This document shows positions 8,312 through 16,534 of a stretch of 47,661 nt of DNA, in pieces. Source of the stretch: an uncultured Eudoraea sp. (lineage in GTDB: Bacteria > Bacteroidota > Bacteroidia > Flavobacteriales > Flavobacteriaceae); contig CAMYIE010000003.1 in NCBI GenBank assembly GCA_947258405.1, positions 10,992 to 58,652 of the forward strand. Direction: 5' to 3'. The notes beneath the pieces are model-generated. The model was not told the DNA's origin. It saw only the letters and a list, made by a program, of their open reading frames with translations, and did not search any database. The position numbers and the translations under genes are program-made. Position 1 is the stretch's first letter, and each line of letters opens with the position of its first letter.

Positions 8312-9562
8312 ATGCAAAAAATTAAAACCCTGCTCCGAAACCTGGGACCCGGACTTTTGTTTGCAAGTATGGCCATTGGCACTTCGCACCTGGTACTATC
8401 TACCAAAGCCGGCGCACAATACGGATGGCTGATGATCATTCCGATCATACTGGCAAATATCCTAAAATATCCTTTCTTCGAGTTTGGTATCAGGTATACC
8501 AATGTAACCGGACTATCGCTTATTGAAGGGTATTTAAGAAGAGGAAAAGGATATCTCTGGCTTTATGCCTTTATTACTCTGGTAACCACTTTCACCATCC
8601 TGGCAGCGCTTTATGTGGTAACTGCAGGCCTGTTTATCAACTTATTCAATGTAGAAAATCTCTCCATTTCCACGGTTGCGCTGGGCTTGTTTATACTGAT
8701 TAGCAGTATCCTGATCATCGGCCGCTATAAATTCCTAGAAAACGCTTTAAAACTGGTTATCAGTATACTGTTTACCGCTTTGCTTATAACCACGGCAATG
8801 GTTGTATTTAAAGGTCCGGTAAACCCTGTAGAGAACTTTCAGCGACCAGAAATACTTAATAAAGTAGGAATCCTGTTCCTGATCAGTCTCGTGGGTTGGA
8901 TGCCCACGGCGGTAGAAGCTTCCAGTTGGGTAAGCCTTTGGAGTCTGGAGAAATATAAGATAAGTGGCAGGCCTTCTCTAAAAGAGGCCCTTCAGGAGTT
9001 TAATTCGGGTTATTTTACCACCGCATTCCTGGCAGTATTCTTCCTTGTAATAGGTCTGATGACGCTCTACGGAACCAATACAGAACTCAGCGGTAATGCC
9101 GTGGTGTTCGCCGATCAGGTGGTGCAACTATTTACGACACATATAGGTAAATGGGCCTATATATTCATTGCAGTAGCAGCTTTCGCCACCATGTTCAGCA
9201 CATGTATGACTGCTCATGATGCAATTAGCAGAGTAAGCATCGATATCATACGCCATCTCAGTCCTAAAGCGAAAGAGTTTTCAGGTAGAAAGTACTACGC
9301 AGCAGGTATAATCGTACTGGCATTGGTTAACTATATTGTAGTAACTATGTTCAGTGCCAATATGGGGTTTTTGGTAGCACTGGCAACCTTCGTTTCATTT
9401 GTACTAGCGCCTATTGTTGGCTATATGAATATTAAGAACGTAATGAGTCATGATCTTCCAAAGGAATATCGACCTAAAAAAGGCCTGCAATGGCTCACCT
9501 ATATCGGGATTATATTTTTGGGGCTCTTTGCTTTGTATTATTGCTGGCTGATCATCCAATAA
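8312..9562 (+). CDS. NRAMP-fold transporter with non-canonical metal site
   Basis: 416 aa, about 11 membrane helices, LeuT/NRAMP fold. The N-terminus LRNLGPGLLFASM matches the NRAMP TM1 lead-in, but the metal-binding DPGN is replaced by AIGTSH (residues 21-26). The TM6 MPH motif is replaced by GWMPTAVEASSW (195-206). Canonical NRAMPs use Asp and Asn of DPGN plus Met of MPH to bind Mn2+/Fe2+. Annotation pipelines would call it an Nramp divalent metal transporter, but the substrate here is uncertain: possibly another divalent ion such as Mg2+, or a non-metal. It stands alone, convergent with acs. Confidence 0.75.
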   Translation: MQKIKTLLRNLGPGLLFASMAIGTSHLVLSTKAGAQYGWLMIIPIILANILKYPFFEFGIRYTNVTGLSLIEGYLRRGKGYLWLYAFITLVTTFTILAALYVVTAGLFINLFNVENLSISTVALGLFILISSILIIGRYKFLENALKLVISILFTALLITTAMVVFKGPVNPVENFQRPEILNKVGILFLISLVGWMPTAVEASSWVSLWSLEKYKISGRPSLKEALQEFNSGYFTTAFLAVFFLVIGLMTLYGTNTELSGNAVVFADQVVQLFTTHIGKWAYIFIAVAAFATMFSTCMTAHDAISRVSIDIIRHLSPKAKEFSGRKYYAAGIIVLALVNYIVVTMFSANMGFLVALATFVSFVLAPIVGYMNIKNVMSHDLPKEYRPKKGLQWLTYIGIIFLGLFALYYCWLIIQ

Positions 9563-9618
9563 GCTTTTGCACTGGAGCACAAGTTCTTATTAAGTCCTGC
9601 TCGTTGACCCTTCTACCT

Positions 9619-11526
9619 CTATAATGTGTGGGCTTTAATGTCTTCAACTACTTCCGGATTGAGAAGTGTACTGATGTCTCCCAGGTTTTCTGCATCATGA
9701 GATGCAATTTTTCTCAGGATACGTCTCATAATCTTCCCACTCCTCGTTTTAGGGAGTCCGGGAACAAACTGAATCTTTTGGAGTTTGGCTATGGGGCCGA
9801 TTTGTTCAGCAATCTGAAGGTTGATCTCTTTTCTTAGATTTTCCCGGTCTCTTGTCTCGCCGGTTTCTTTGAGTATTACAAATCCATAAAGCGCATTGCC
9901 TTTGATCTCATGAGGAAATCCAACCACAGCAGATTCTGCAACTGCAGGATGCTCATTGATGGAGTCTTCAATGGGTGCTGTTCCAAGATTGTGTCCTGAG
10001 ACAATGATCACATCATCTACCCTTCCGGTAATCCGGTAATAACCAACTTCATCCCTCAGCGCACCATCTCCGGTAAAGTATTTGTTTTCAAATGCGTCAA
10101 AATATGTATTCCGAAAACGCTCATGGTCGCCCCAGATAGTTCTCGCCATTGACGGCCATGGAAATTTAATGCATAGCTTTCCGGAAACCTGGTTCCCGCT
10201 GATCTCGTTTCCCTGATCGTCCATCAAGGCGGGTTGCACTCCTATAAAAGGCAATGTCGCATAGGTGGGCGTTGTTGGTGTTACATAGGGGATAGGTGAG
10301 ATCATGATACCTCCCGTTTCGGTCTGCCACCAGGTATCTACGATAGGGCTCTTCCCTTTGCCTACATTGTTATTATACCAATGCCAGGCTTCCTCATTTA
10401 TTGGCTCACCAACGGTTCCCAATACCTTTAAAGAAGAGAGATCATACTTTTCTACATATTCAAGTTTTTCCTTGGCCAGCGCTCTGATCGCTGTAGGAGC
10501 GGTATAAAACTGATTCACCTTATGCTTTTCCACCACCTGCCAGAAACGACTGTAATCAGGATAGGAAGGCACCCCTTCGAACATTACGGTGGTTGCTCCA
10601 TTGAGCAACGGACCATAAACAATATATGAATGTCCTGTAATCCAACCGATATCTGCCGTACACCAATAGATATCACCTTCCCTGTACTGGAAAATATTCT
10701 TAAAAGTATAGGCCGTATAGACCATATAACCCGCGCAGCTATGAACCATGCCTTTGGGTTTTCCGGTGGAACCAGAAGTATACAGAATAAAAAGCGGATC
10801 CTCTGATTTCATGATTTCGGCATCACAATCTGCATAAGCCTGCTCAAGAAGAGGTTGTAACCATTTATCCCTTCCTGTTTCCATATGGATATCACTCCCG
10901 GTACGCTTTACAACATAGACCGATTTTACCCCATCGCAATCCTGAAGGGCCTGATCTACTATTCCTTTGAGGTCGATCACCTTGTCTCCTCTGAAGGATC
11001 CATCGGAGGTGATCACACAATGTGCGTCACAATCGTTAATGCGCGCCGCGAGAGCAGAAGATGAAAAGCCGGCAAAAACCACAGAATGAATCGCCCCGAT
11101 CCTGGCACAGGCAAGGACAGAAATAGCAAGTTCCGGGATCATGGGCAGGTAAATACAGACCCTGTCCCCTTTTCCAATACCCCCTTCAATCAAAACATTT
11201 GCCATCTTGCAGACCCTTTCGTGCAACTGACTATAAGTAATATGTTCAGCTTCTGCTTCTGGATCATTAGGTTCGAAAAGGATAGCGGTTTTGTCTTTTC
11301 TCATCGGCAGAAAACGGTCCAGGCAATTCTCTGTAATATTAAACCTGGCCCCTTCAAACCATTTGATCTCAGGCTTTTCAAAATCCCACTCCAATACCTT
11401 GTTCCATTTTTCACGCCATACGAAATGTTCCTCGGCTATTTCTTCCCAAAAATTTTCAGGTTCGCGCACAGATTTGCGGTACACCTGAAAATACTCTTCC
11501 AAATTTTTAATGTGGTAATTACTCAT
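9619..11526 (-). CDS. acs: Acetyl-CoA synthetase (AMP-forming)
   Basis: 635 aa, the usual length for Acs. An N-terminal ACAS_N segment precedes the adenylation domain: P-loop YTSGSTGKPKG at 249-259, a TWWQTETGG motif near 400, and the hinge region ITGRVDDVIIVSGHNLGT. The C-terminal PKTRSGKIMRR carries K598, the lysine acetylated for regulation in this family. It converts acetate, ATP and CoA to acetyl-CoA in the cytosol. The upstream genes on the same strand are the acetate-type symporter and its small subunit, 11 and 22 bp apart, forming an acetate uptake and activation operon. Confidence 0.96.
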   Translation of the reverse strand: MSNYHIKNLEEYFQVYRKSVREPENFWEEIAEEHFVWREKWNKVLEWDFEKPEIKWFEGARFNITENCLDRFLPMRKDKTAILFEPNDPEAEAEHITYSQLHERVCKMANVLIEGGIGKGDRVCIYLPMIPELAISVLACARIGAIHSVVFAGFSSSALAARINDCDAHCVITSDGSFRGDKVIDLKGIVDQALQDCDGVKSVYVVKRTGSDIHMETGRDKWLQPLLEQAYADCDAEIMKSEDPLFILYTSGSTGKPKGMVHSCAGYMVYTAYTFKNIFQYREGDIYWCTADIGWITGHSYIVYGPLLNGATTVMFEGVPSYPDYSRFWQVVEKHKVNQFYTAPTAIRALAKEKLEYVEKYDLSSLKVLGTVGEPINEEAWHWYNNNVGKGKSPIVDTWWQTETGGIMISPIPYVTPTTPTYATLPFIGVQPALMDDQGNEISGNQVSGKLCIKFPWPSMARTIWGDHERFRNTYFDAFENKYFTGDGALRDEVGYYRITGRVDDVIIVSGHNLGTAPIEDSINEHPAVAESAVVGFPHEIKGNALYGFVILKETGETRDRENLRKEINLQIAEQIGPIAKLQKIQFVPGLPKTRSGKIMRRILRKIASHDAENLGDISTLLNPEVVEDIKAHTL

Positions 11527-11537
11527 ACTGGTTTGGT

Positions 11538-13229
11538 TTAATGTGCCTGAGCCTCAGACGATCCTTTTGGAATACGGATTTCCTCAACCATTTCCTGCAC
11601 TTCAGCAGGAGGATCGGCGGTAAATTTGGCCACAGTAAGTGAAACAATAAAGTTAAGCATCATGGCTACAGTTCCAAAGCCTTCGGGAGAAATTCCCATC
11701 CACCAATCCGTTGGCCCGCCCCCGCCAAACATATCGAATTTGAACTTTAGCATATAAAAGAGCATTGAAATAATCCCGACGATCATGCCCGAAATAGCTC
11801 CTTCTTTGTTCATCTTCTTATAAAAAATGCCGAGGATGATTGCCGGAAAAAAAGAGGCAGCCGCAAGACCGAAAGCAAGGGCAACAGTGGCCGCGACAAA
11901 ATCGGGTGGATTGATCCCGAAATATCCTGCAACTACCACGGCAACTACGGCTGATAATCGTGCAATAATCAACTCCCCCTTATCAGATATAGTTGGCCGA
12001 ATTTGTTTTTTGATCAGGTCGTGAGAAACAGAGGTGGAGATAACCAGCAATAAACCAGCCGCCGTTGATAATGCTGCTGCTAATCCGCCTGCTGCCACCA
12101 GGGCAATAACCCAGTTAGGTAAATTTGCGATTTCGGGATTGGCCAGGACCGTTATATCGGGATCAACCGTCAGTTCATTACGATCCGGATCGGCCACATA
12201 CTGTATTCGCCCGTCCGCATTCTTATCATCGAATCGAATAAGCTCTGTAGTCTCCCATTTATAGAACCAGGGCGGCATATCTTCATATTTTTGATCACTC
12301 ACTGTTTCTATCAGGTTAGTGCGTGCGAAAACGGCAACTGCGGGCGCTGTGGTATAAAGTAACGCGATAAAAAGCAATGCATAACCCGCAGACTTTCGTG
12401 CGTCCTTTACTTTTGGTACTGTGAAGAAGCGTACGATCACATGTGGAAGTCCTGCCGTGCCCACCATGAGGGCAGCAGTGATAAAAAATACATCGATCAT
12501 AGATTTTGAACCATCGGTGTATTTGTGAAATCCCAATTCTACGGAAAGTCCATTTAGTTTATCGAGCAAATTGATTTGCTCCCCCAATACTTCGCTTCCC
12601 ATACCAATCTGGGGTATGATGGTACCGGTCATCTGAATGGATATAAAAATTGCCGGGACCATAAAGGCAAAGATCAGCACACAGTATTGCGCCACCTGTG
12701 TATAGGTGATCCCTTTCATACCGCCCAATACCGCATAGAAAAGGACGATAAACATTCCAATAATCACACCAACATGAACGGGCACTTCAAGAAATCTTGA
12801 AAACACAAGCCCTACACCCCGCATTTGCCCTGCCACATAGGTAAAGGATACCAGCAGTGCACAGATAACCGCTACGGTCCTGGCCACATTGGAATAATAG
12901 CGATCCCCGATAAAATCGGGCACGGTGAACTTTCCAAATTTCCGAAGATAAGGAGCAAGCAGCAGTGCCAGCAGCACATATCCCCCGGTCCATCCCATAA
13001 GGTAAGCCGATCCGTCATACCCCATCACCGAAATGATCCCTGCCATCCCCAGGAATGAAGCTGCCGACATCCAATCGGCTGCCGTGGCTAAACCATTTGC
13101 CAAAGGGGGAACCCCGCCTCCGGCTACATAAAAATCACGCGTAGATTTAGCCCTGGACCATATGGCAATACCGATGTAGAGAAGAAAGGTAGATATGACC
13201 AGTATCATTGTCCACGTCTGTACATCCAT
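11538..13229 (-). CDS. actP: Sodium:solute symporter, ActP/VC_2705-like (acetate uptake)
   Basis: 563 aa with about 13 membrane helices of the SSS family. STRDFYVAGGGVPPLANGLATAADWMSAASF (spanning residues about 29-59) is typical of cation:acetate symporters. An extended hydrophilic insert around 310-355 carries a DKNADGRI segment resembling half of an EF-hand loop. Members paired with a DUF4212 small subunit belong to the VC_2705 type. The pairing with the small subunit upstream and acs downstream supports acetate (or a related short carboxylate) as substrate; that is inferred from context. Confidence 0.92.
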   Translation of the reverse strand: MDVQTWTMILVISTFLLYIGIAIWSRAKSTRDFYVAGGGVPPLANGLATAADWMSAASFLGMAGIISVMGYDGSAYLMGWTGGYVLLALLLAPYLRKFGKFTVPDFIGDRYYSNVARTVAVICALLVSFTYVAGQMRGVGLVFSRFLEVPVHVGVIIGMFIVLFYAVLGGMKGITYTQVAQYCVLIFAFMVPAIFISIQMTGTIIPQIGMGSEVLGEQINLLDKLNGLSVELGFHKYTDGSKSMIDVFFITAALMVGTAGLPHVIVRFFTVPKVKDARKSAGYALLFIALLYTTAPAVAVFARTNLIETVSDQKYEDMPPWFYKWETTELIRFDDKNADGRIQYVADPDRNELTVDPDITVLANPEIANLPNWVIALVAAGGLAAALSTAAGLLLVISTSVSHDLIKKQIRPTISDKGELIIARLSAVVAVVVAGYFGINPPDFVAATVALAFGLAAASFFPAIILGIFYKKMNKEGAISGMIVGIISMLFYMLKFKFDMFGGGGPTDWWMGISPEGFGTVAMMLNFIVSLTVAKFTADPPAEVQEMVEEIRIPKGSSEAQAH

Positions 13230-13251
13230 AGATTACAAAGATTTGCTTCGC

Positions 13252-13500
13252 TTATTCTTCATAACCGTACTTCTTGTCCAGTCGGTTCATAAGCAGTACA
13301 TAAACAAAAATGAGAATTACAAAAACATAGATGGAGCCTTGTTGTGCAAACCAGAAACCGAGTTTGAAACCTCCAATACTTATTTTATCCAGCTGGTCTT
13401 TTAGAAGGATTCCAAAACCGTAAGACACCAGAAACCATATACCGAGCAAAATACTCAGGTACAACAGGTTTTTCCTCCAGTATGATTTAGCCGATGGCAT
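13252..13500 (-). CDS. DUF4212 small subunit of sodium/solute symporter
   Basis: 82 aa with two membrane helices (about 11-30 and 52-70). The pattern SYWRKNLLYLSILLGIWFLVSYGFGILL and the WFAQQGSIYVFVILIFVYV helix are characteristic of DUF4212, which accompanies the larger symporter. It is first in the operon, 22 bp before the symporter gene. No CAAAnnTA (minus-strand -7) was found in the 95-bp gap upstream, so its promoter is not identified. Confidence 0.9.
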   Translation of the reverse strand: MPSAKSYWRKNLLYLSILLGIWFLVSYGFGILLKDQLDKISIGGFKLGFWFAQQGSIYVFVILIFVYVLLMNRLDKKYGYEE

Positions 13501-13595
13501 AAAGATCTAGTAATTAGGTTAAATATAAAGAATCCACTGAAGTATCAGGCCGGAAGCCTGAGAATTCCAGATTATACTCATAAATCGGTTTACGG

Positions 13596-15527
13596 CTATT
13601 CGAGAAGATTATAATTCAATATTACGATCAGGTGCCGTTCATTCTGGCGGTGAAGAAAATCCAGGCAGTAAACCCCGTTCTCGCACTGGTTGATGATTTT
13701 ATCCTCGCCGTATCCGACCGAATAAAGAATATTGGAAGAGGGGACACCGTTTTCCTGAAGGTATTTTTTAATAGCATCCGCACGATTCTGAGATATCCTA
13801 AAGTTAGTCGAACTGCCACCTCTGCTATCGGTATGTGATTCTATCCGAAGTTGTAATTGGGGGAACTGTGCTACAATATTAACCACCTTTTCCAGTTCCT
13901 GCTCAATCTCAGGTGTTATTGTCGCACTCCCTTTAGCAAAGAAAAACTTATTGAGCTTTATCACCTGTTGATCTTCGGTTTCAATAACCAGATCATCGAT
14001 GCTCGACATTTCAATGGTAAGTTCCTGTTGTTGAAGTTCCAGGAGCTGTTCATTATTAAGACTTAAATAGAACTGGGAATGTTTTGGTTTACGAGCTTCG
14101 ATGGTTAGCTCTTCCTGCCATGGGATCTCCACCCGGAAATTTCCATCTTCATCGGCGAAGATCTCTTTGATCTTTTTTTGCTCGCTATCTATCAGTTTCA
14201 ACATAACCTTAGATACGGCATTGCCGGTGGAAGGATTAACAATATTTCCTTTAAGTAATAGTATTTTTGGCCCCGGCATTTCTTTTGCCAAGAAACCGTA
14301 AATATCGTCTCCTCCCTTACCTCCTTCACGATTGGAAGCAAAGTAACCGATCAGTTCCTGATCTTCATGTTTTTTGATGATCATACCAAAATCGTCTGAC
14401 TCAGAATTGATTCCGTATCCGAGGTTGATCGGGATGCTGAACAAATCATCTGCCTGTACCTCCGACTTGTAAATATCCATGCCTCCTAAACCATAGAAAA
14501 TATCTGATGCAAAATATAAACTACCATCGAAGATATAGGGTGCTATTTCATTCCCCGGAGAATTAATTCTAGGTCCCAGATTAACCGGCGACGACATGAT
14601 CATTCCGTTATTGGTAGAAACATAATACAGATCTGTGCCTCCGTAATTATCCTTGAGGGAGGCTGAAAAATAGAGCCTTTGAGAAGCCGCATCATAGTAC
14701 GGATAGTAGAAGGAAGTACTTAGATCTCTGAGAAGATATAGGAAATCCCCTCTTTTGCTTACCGTACCAATAGCAAGGGCGTTCTTGCCATTCTCGTCGA
14801 ATAACAACTCCCCTTCTTCGGCATTAGAAAGTATATAAAATACCTGGTCCAGTTTATCGGAATAAAAAGGTGTTGCCTGATGAAATTTGGTTTTAGGAAT
14901 GCCGGTAAAAAGATTCGGATTCAATATGCTGCCATCAGCAGACATCCGGGCCACATAGATATTAAGATACGATTCCCCCGAGGGTGAGTAAATACTTTTA
15001 TCTTCCACCACCCTTCCACTGCTGAATAAAAGCTTCTCTCCATAAAATCCCGGCGCAAAGTCGTCCTGGGGGCTATTGCTATCGATATTAAAGGTTCTGA
15101 ATCGTCCTGCTGTGGTATCGTTGGAATGGAGGAGCTCGTAATTCAACTCTGCATTTTCCATCAACTCCACAGGAAAAGATGAAACCCTGGTCGCCAAAAG
15201 CGTATTAACTCTTTCCAGGTCATCAGTTCTGTTCATCGCCTGTAACATCATATTGAAGTGATTGGCCGATAACTCATAATCGGTTTTATAGAGGTCGAAA
15301 AATGTTTCTGCCGCTTTCTTATAATTATCAGTATTAAAATAGGAGGCCGCAAGGTTGGCAAATTGCTGGCTGCTCAAGGGCTTGCTCAGCATTTCTTTTT
15401 TATACTCCTCTATTGCATCCTCGTAGGCATACTCAAAATATAGGATATCGGCTTTCGACATCTCTTCCTGGCCATAGGAGAAGCTGCAAAAGGCGACTAG
15501 CAGTATTGTGAATATCCTAATTTTCAT
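13596..15527 (-). CDS. OmpA-family protein with TPR and PD40 repeats (T9SS-associated)
   Basis: 643 aa. Signal peptide (residues 1-19), TPR-like helices (about 22-130), a PD40/WD40-like beta-propeller (about 150-400, repeats such as LYFASDIFYGLGGMDIYKS), a carboxypeptidase-regulatory-like domain (about 425-500), and a C-terminal OmpA domain with IESHTDSRGGSSTNFRISQNRA binding peptidoglycan. This layout is typical of the outer-membrane-anchored partner of PorP/SprF proteins in Bacteroidota. It is the last gene of an operon after PorP/SprF (10-bp gap) and the secreted protein. Confidence 0.9.
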   Translation of the reverse strand: MKIRIFTILLVAFCSFSYGQEEMSKADILYFEYAYEDAIEEYKKEMLSKPLSSQQFANLAASYFNTDNYKKAAETFFDLYKTDYELSANHFNMMLQAMNRTDDLERVNTLLATRVSSFPVELMENAELNYELLHSNDTTAGRFRTFNIDSNSPQDDFAPGFYGEKLLFSSGRVVEDKSIYSPSGESYLNIYVARMSADGSILNPNLFTGIPKTKFHQATPFYSDKLDQVFYILSNAEEGELLFDENGKNALAIGTVSKRGDFLYLLRDLSTSFYYPYYDAASQRLYFSASLKDNYGGTDLYYVSTNNGMIMSSPVNLGPRINSPGNEIAPYIFDGSLYFASDIFYGLGGMDIYKSEVQADDLFSIPINLGYGINSESDDFGMIIKKHEDQELIGYFASNREGGKGGDDIYGFLAKEMPGPKILLLKGNIVNPSTGNAVSKVMLKLIDSEQKKIKEIFADEDGNFRVEIPWQEELTIEARKPKHSQFYLSLNNEQLLELQQQELTIEMSSIDDLVIETEDQQVIKLNKFFFAKGSATITPEIEQELEKVVNIVAQFPQLQLRIESHTDSRGGSSTNFRISQNRADAIKKYLQENGVPSSNILYSVGYGEDKIINQCENGVYCLDFLHRQNERHLIVILNYNLLE

Positions 15528-15537
15528 TTATCTAAAT

Positions 15538-16527
15538 TTAGAAAAACCTGGGTGAATCTATTTGTTTTGGTTTACCTTTTGGTGCTTTGGATTTGTCTTG
15601 CTTAGACCGCCCTTCTCCACGGCCAAAATAAAACTTCACAATCACCTCATGAGAACCGCTATTGTACTCTCCTAAACCGTTCGTATTATAGTCGTAGCTA
15701 TACCCGATAAAAGCGGTATTGGAAATTTGAAAACCGGCCAGACCGCTTACCGAATTATCAACCCTGTAAGCGGCACCCAGCGTAAATACATCCTTAATAA
15801 GAAAATTGGTGGAAATATTTACTGTAGCTGGTGCGCCCTGGATATAATTCACCAGGAATGCAGGTTTAAACTTTAAATTATCCGAAAAATCAAATACATA
15901 ACCCCCGATAAAGTTGAACTGCATTTTGTCCTCAACAACAATGGCCACGGCCTCATCGTATAATCCATCGGTAAGAAAGTTGGGGACCGAAGCTCCCAGA
16001 TACCAATCTTCCTGATAAAGAAAAAGACCAGCACCTACTGTGGGATAGAATTCTTTGATATTATTCCTGTCTAAAATAGGCTCTCCCGGATTCTCAAAAG
16101 AGCCCTTGGAAAAATCAACATTAAGGAAAGATCCACCGGCATCTACTCCAAATGAAAGTCGGGTTTCCTCCGAGAGTCGTATCTGATATGAATAGGCAAT
16201 GTCTGCAAATGTGCTTGTAGTGGGCCCGATCTCATCGCTGACCACATTAAATCCAAGTCCGTGTCTTTCATTGGCAAAAGGAATATTCATGCCAAATCGA
16301 AAATTTCTCGGTGCTCCCGGGATATCTATCCATTGAGAGCGGTACAGGCCTGTGAGGTCGAGAGTTTCAACCGTACCTACATAAGCAGGATTAAAACTCC
16401 CTATGTTATACATATACTGGGTATACTGTGGCTCCCGCTGACCATAGACACCGCTGATAAAAACCAGCATCAATAGCCCTGCCCATCGTCTTACCTCAAA
16501 GAAAGTTTTAATCCTTATCCCGATCAT
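15538..16527 (-). CDS. PorP/SprF-family type IX secretion membrane protein
   Basis: 329 aa with a signal peptide. The start of the mature protein, REPQYTQYMYNIGSFNPAYVGT, is the signature of PorP/SprF. The rest is amphipathic beta-strand, ending in a strand (HEVIVKFYFG) followed by a basic Lys-rich tail. SprF-like proteins are outer-membrane barrels that support secretion or surface anchoring of an adhesin encoded next door. The neighbouring upstream gene (16535) encodes a protein with a T9SS type-B sorting domain, its likely partner; the two genes are 7 bp apart. Confidence 0.93.
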   Translation of the reverse strand: MIGIRIKTFFEVRRWAGLLMLVFISGVYGQREPQYTQYMYNIGSFNPAYVGTVETLDLTGLYRSQWIDIPGAPRNFRFGMNIPFANERHGLGFNVVSDEIGPTTSTFADIAYSYQIRLSEETRLSFGVDAGGSFLNVDFSKGSFENPGEPILDRNNIKEFYPTVGAGLFLYQEDWYLGASVPNFLTDGLYDEAVAIVVEDKMQFNFIGGYVFDFSDNLKFKPAFLVNYIQGAPATVNISTNFLIKDVFTLGAAYRVDNSVSGLAGFQISNTAFIGYSYDYNTNGLGEYNSGSHEVIVKFYFGRGEGRSKQDKSKAPKGKPKQIDSPRFF

Positions 16528-16534
16528 TGATCTT

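Noticed and set aside
11086-11541. A 151-codon frame antisense to acs
   Set aside because: It lies wholly within the well-conserved acs gene on the other strand and has no recognisable domain or signal.
13545-13561. Hairpin tcaggc-cggaa-gcctga after the OmpA gene as terminator
   Set aside because: The stem is only 6 bp and no T-run follows on the minus strand.
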